Positions 11,939-14,141 of a DNA stretch of 14,141 nt are shown in pieces. The notes below the pieces were generated by a model that worked only from the letters and a program-made list of their open reading frames with translations, did no database searches and was not told where the DNA came from. How positions within the stretch are numbered: position 1 is the first letter of the stretch; the number at the start of each line of letters is the position of its first letter. Position numbers and translations under genes: made by a program. This DNA is from Micrococcales bacterium (lineage in GTDB: Bacteria; Actinomycetota; Actinomycetes; Actinomycetales; Dermatophilaceae), in assembly GCA_003157445.1 (NCBI GenBank), contig PMJN01000393.1, forward strand, positions 1-14,141. Direction: 5' to 3'.

Positions 11939-13146
11939 CGAAGCCAAGGCGCCGGCAGGCCGGCGAAGGCGGCATCTCCGAGTACGCCACCAAGGCGGGC
12001 CCGCGCTATCTCATCAAGTACGGGTACACCGGCCAGGACGGATCCAGGGCGGTCGCGCTCAAGCGCGGCTACCTGACCAGGAAGGCCGCGGGGGAGGCTC
12101 TGCGCGAGCAGCTGGCCAACGTCGACCGCGGCACCCACGTCGCACCGAACAAGGTCACAGTCGGCGAGCACTTCGCGACCTGGCTGGACGGGCTCCGCAA
12201 AGAACCGTCAACGGTCGCCAGCTACCGCAAGAACGTCCGACTGCACGTCGAACCCCACATCGGGGCGCTGCGCCTAGAGCAGCTCACCGGGACCCGCCTC
12301 ACCAAGCTCTACCACCAGCTCGAGGCGACCGGGCGCTCAGACGGCCAGGGCGGGCTCTCTGCCCGCACCGTCCGTTACATACACACGATCATTCACGCCG
12401 GGCTCGGTGCGGCCGTCCGTGACGGGCTCCTGGCCGTCAACCCTGCAGACAAGGCCGACCCACCCTCGGCCAAGTCCGCTGCCTCACCCGAGATGCACAT
12501 ATGGAGTGCCGACGAGCTGCGCGCCTTCCTCGACCAACGCACCCAGGCGGGGGACGAGCTCGTGATCGCGTGGTCCCTGCTGGTCTCTACTGGCATGCGT
12601 CGCGGTGAGGCGCTCGCGCTCCGCTGGGCTGATGTCGACTTCGAAGGCTCCCGCATTTCTGTGCGCCGATCGGCCACGGTCGTCCAGCGCAAGGGCCAGG
12701 GCGAGGAGATCATTGTGGGCCCGCCGAAGTCCGGCAAGGCCCGGACTGTCAACGTCGACCCGCAGACCCTGGCCGCGCTCAAGGCGCACAAGGCTGCCCA
12801 GGGCACGCTCGCGCTCGCGTTGGCCCGGGATGACGCCTACGTCCTGGCCAACCTCGACGGGACCGTGCGGCATCCGGAGCGGTTCTCACGCAAGTTCGTG
12901 GCCGCCCTCATCGCGGCTCGCAAGGCGCTCGGCGAGGACCATCTCTCCACAATCCGGCTTCACGATTTGAGGCACACGCACGCCTCGCTGCTCCTGGCGG
13001 CCGGCGTCCCTGTCAAGGTCGTCTCGGAGCGGCTCGGCCACGCGAACGCCATGATCACTCTTGGCGTGTACGCGCACGTGATGCCGGGCATGCAGGCCGA
13101 GGCAGCGGCGAAGTTCGGCGCCCTGCTCTCCGGTGGTGCGTCATGA
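11935..13146 (+). CDS. int: Tyrosine site-specific integrase, 403 aa
   Basis: This is a full-length phage-type integrase. An N-terminal arm-binding region (about 1-60, GISEYATKAGPRYLIKYGY) is followed by a SAM-like core-binding domain (about 74-165, VGEHFATWLDGL to AVRDGLLAVNP). The catalytic domain has R222 (TGMRRGEAL), K265 in the beta-hairpin (PPKSGKARTV), H343-x2-R346 (HDLRHTHAS), H369 (LGHAN) and nucleophile Y379 (TLGVYAHV). All catalytic residues are present, so it is probably active. GAGGAG precedes the ATG, which overlaps the previous stop as ATGA. It should recombine the tRNA-Leu 3' end with the element's attP, using the paired repeats inside both ends as arm sites. Confidence 0.95.
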   Translation: MTKPRRRQAGEGGISEYATKAGPRYLIKYGYTGQDGSRAVALKRGYLTRKAAGEALREQLANVDRGTHVAPNKVTVGEHFATWLDGLRKEPSTVASYRKNVRLHVEPHIGALRLEQLTGTRLTKLYHQLEATGRSDGQGGLSARTVRYIHTIIHAGLGAAVRDGLLAVNPADKADPPSAKSAASPEMHIWSADELRAFLDQRTQAGDELVIAWSLLVSTGMRRGEALALRWADVDFEGSRISVRRSATVVQRKGQGEEIIVGPPKSGKARTVNVDPQTLAALKAHKAAQGTLALALARDDAYVLANLDGTVRHPERFSRKFVAALIAARKALGEDHLSTIRLHDLRHTHASLLLAAGVPVKVVSERLGHANAMITLGVYAHVMPGMQAEAAAKFGALLSGGAS

Positions 13147-13523
13147 CCAACGAGGATCGCGACGACATCCGCCCCGAGGTTGTTGAGGCTTTGATGGACA
13201 TGCGGCTCGACCTCGATGTGAGCGCCATGGCTCGCGTCGAGACTTTCACCCCCGCGGTAACACAAGCGGAATTGGCCGCTGCTCAACGAGGCATTGAGCA
13301 GGTATACCTCGACCGTTTTGAATCCGGCGACTCCGATCGGCAGCTTGAGGTGTGGGAGATCCTGACAACCACGCGGTTCGGTGCTTCGGACTTGAGCTGG
13401 TTGCAGATCTGGAGCGCACTCACCGACGTGCAGCGGGATCGACTGGTTGAGCTCTACGACGTCTTGCCGGAGCAACTCGTGACAATCGTCGATGACTACC
13501 GGAATGGGGAGCCCGGGTTATGA
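13143..13523 (+). CDS. Acidic hypothetical protein, 126 aa
   Basis: The start overlaps the int stop as ATGA, so the two are co-translated. The product is markedly acidic and helical (RPEVVEALMDMRLDLDVSAM, then TQAELAAAQRGIEQVYLDR, WSALTDVQRDRLVELYDVL). It has no cysteine cluster, signal peptide or membrane helix. I do not recognise a family. It lies between int and the right att arm site, an unusual spot since integrase is normally the last gene before attP. An acidic partner of integrase or a small cargo or immunity protein are possibilities without proof. Confidence 0.75.
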   Translation: MTNEDRDDIRPEVVEALMDMRLDLDVSAMARVETFTPAVTQAELAAAQRGIEQVYLDRFESGDSDRQLEVWEILTTTRFGASDLSWLQIWSALTDVQRDRLVELYDVLPEQLVTIVDDYRNGEPGL

Positions 13524-13529
13524 GGCCCA

Positions 13530-13548
13530 AGTATCAGGGCGGTATCGC
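13530..13548 (+). repeat. Right integrase arm-type repeat pair
   Basis: AGTATCAG (13530-13537) and GGTATCGC (13541-13548) are spaced 11 bases start to start and lie about 70 bp from the att core. They resemble the left pair at 1271-1290 and have the same orientation, so in the excised circle they would flank the core on both sides. Confidence 0.5.
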
Positions 13549-13617
13549 AAGGGGTGTTTTCGGGGGAATTACAAAGCGCCCCAAGCCTGTGACCTGCACA
13601 GACGTGGAGCGCTTACG

Positions 13618-13639
13618 GTGTCCGGAGGGGGACTTGAAC
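13618..13639. other. Right attachment core within the tRNA-Leu 3' end
   Basis: This is the segment shared with 1129-1150 (20 of 22 positions), covering the acceptor stem, T-stem and T-loop end of the tRNA plus two flanking bases. Since the tRNA is intact here, the element restores the gene on insertion. The longest exact match to the left copy is GGGGACTTGAAC (13628-13639), so the crossover probably lies in or near the T-arm. Confidence 0.6.
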
Positions 13640-13702
13640 CCCCACGCCCGTTAAGGGCACTAGCACCTCAAGCTAGCGCGTCTGCCATTCCGCCACCCGG
13701 AC
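13620..13702 (-). tRNA. tRNA-Leu, anticodon GAG
   Basis: On the minus strand an 83-base cloverleaf can be drawn. The acceptor stem is GTCCGGG with TCCGGAC. The anticodon stem is CTAGC/GCTAG with loop TTGAGGT (anticodon GAG). The long class II variable arm is TGCCC-TTAAC-GGGCG, and the T-arm is GGGGG-TTCAAGT-CCCCC. CCA is not encoded. It reads CUC (and CUU) leucine codons. It is the insertion target of the element lying at its 3' side. Confidence 0.97.
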
Positions 13703-13762
13703 AGGGTGATACAAGGCGCTTGTTGGCAGCACCCGTAACGAGGGGGAACGATAGCACGCAGC

Positions 13763-13792
13763 ATGACTTGCCTCCGAACCGCCAACTAGTGT
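13763..13792 (+). promoter_or_regulatory. Possible promoter of the M20 peptidase gene
   Basis: ATGACT (13763-13768) and TAGTGT (13787-13792) are spaced 18 bases, and the peptidase ATG follows seven bases later with no ribosome site between. The fit to consensus is moderate. If real, this is another leaderless start. Confidence 0.35.
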
Positions 13793-13799
13793 TGAGCCT

Positions 13800-14141
13800 A
13801 TGACCGGCACCCTGGATCCCGAGGCTGAAGTTGTCCGCATCTGCCGCGATCTGATTCGGATCGACTCGAGCAACTTCGGCGATGGATCGGGCCCAGGCGA
13901 GCGAGAGTGCGCGGAGTATGTCATGGGGGAGCTCACTGAGGTCGGGCTCGACCCGTGGTACGTCGAGAGCGCCCCCGGGCGTGCCAATGTCCTTGTCCGC
14001 GTGCAGGGTTCGGACCGAAGTCGTCCCGGGTTGGCAGTCCATGGGCACCTGGATGTTGTGCCGGCGAACTCGGCTGACTGGCAGGTGGACCCGTTCGCCG
14101 CCGAGGTCAGGGCTGGTTGTGTCTGGGGGCGGGGTGCGATC
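13800..14141 (+). CDS. M20-family zinc metallopeptidase, N-terminal part (runs off the window)
   Basis: The visible 114 residues match the start of M20 peptidases (dipeptidase/ArgE/DapE type). They include AEVVRICRDLIRIDSSN at the N-terminus, GHLDVVP with first zinc ligand H83 and catalytic D85, and DWQVDPFAAEV leading into the WGRGA segment just before the second zinc ligand, which is cut off. These cytosolic enzymes hydrolyse peptides or N-acyl amino acids using two zinc ions. The substrate cannot be told from this part. It is chromosomal and belongs to the host flank rather than the element. Confidence 0.93.
   Translation, partial: MTGTLDPEAEVVRICRDLIRIDSSNFGDGSGPGERECAEYVMGELTEVGLDPWYVESAPGRANVLVRVQGSDRSRPGLAVHGHLDVVPANSADWQVDPFAAEVRAGCVWGRGAI

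Larger units (their letters stand above)
1129..13639. mobile_element. Integrated satellite-like element at tRNA-Leu(GAG)
   Basis: The right end is the 3' part of an intact tRNA-Leu gene. The left end is an imperfect direct copy of the same tRNA segment (20 of 22 positions). The tyrosine integrase gene lies next to the tRNA end, and paired GTATC-type repeats lie just inside both ends. Contents are a divergent regulator and HTH gene, an excisionase-like gene, a RepA-like ATPase, a terminase small subunit candidate, a split terminase large subunit, unknown genes and cargo. No portal, major capsid, protease, tail or lysis protein is recognisable. At about 12.5 kb with terminase but no virion genes, it fits a phage satellite better than a full prophage. 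A prophage remnant that lost its structural genes remains possible, although the intact, tightly overlapped operon argues against random decay. The exact left boundary is inferred. Confidence 0.8.

Overview
The window is high-GC DNA with actinobacterial traits: GC-rich third codon positions that leave long open shadow frames on the opposite strand, GTG starts, chains of ATGA/GTGA/TGATG gene overlaps, a probable leaderless mRNA, and protein families common in actinobacterial prophages. The genus cannot be fixed from this sequence.

The right edge is ordinary chromosome: the start of an M20-family metallopeptidase (from 13800) and a tRNA-Leu(GAG) gene on the minus strand (13620-13702). An integrated element of about 12.5 kb abuts the 3' end of this tRNA. 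It runs leftwards to an imperfect copy of the tRNA 3' end at 1129-1150. Its tyrosine integrase (11935-13146) lies next to the tRNA, and paired GTATC-type repeats sit just inside both ends, as expected for integrase arm sites. Left of 1129 are a second att-like copy (996-1014) and the wreck of an unrelated integrase (1-861). This suggests that an older element used the same tRNA-Leu and decayed.

Inside the element a divergent control region (11222-11341) separates a short rightward unit (HTH protein, integrase, 126-aa protein) from a long leftward operon. In order, the leftward operon encodes a Cro/CI-like regulator, an excisionase/AlpA-like HTH protein, a cysteine-rich protein with three CxxC pairs, a 107-aa protein, a RepA-like AAA ATPase, a 165-aa low-complexity protein spanning repeat-rich DNA, a terminase small subunit candidate, a terminase large subunit split into separate ATPase and nuclease proteins, a small zinc-finger protein, a second HTH protein and three or four unrecognised proteins. 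Most adjacent genes overlap by 1-4 bases, so the unit looks translationally coupled. The left end carries three cargo-like genes with different orientation: a secreted protein, a DUF6919-like protein and a 53-aa ORF.

The element has integration, regulation, replication and a complete terminase, but no recognisable portal, capsid, protease, tail or lysis gene. The best reading is a phage satellite (PICI-like island) that would package its own DNA into a helper phage's particles, with a two-polypeptide TerL. A reduced prophage remnant is the main alternative. The most notable items are the split terminase, the repeat cluster between the replication gene and terS (candidate origin or packaging site), and the motif shared by that cluster and the two att arms.
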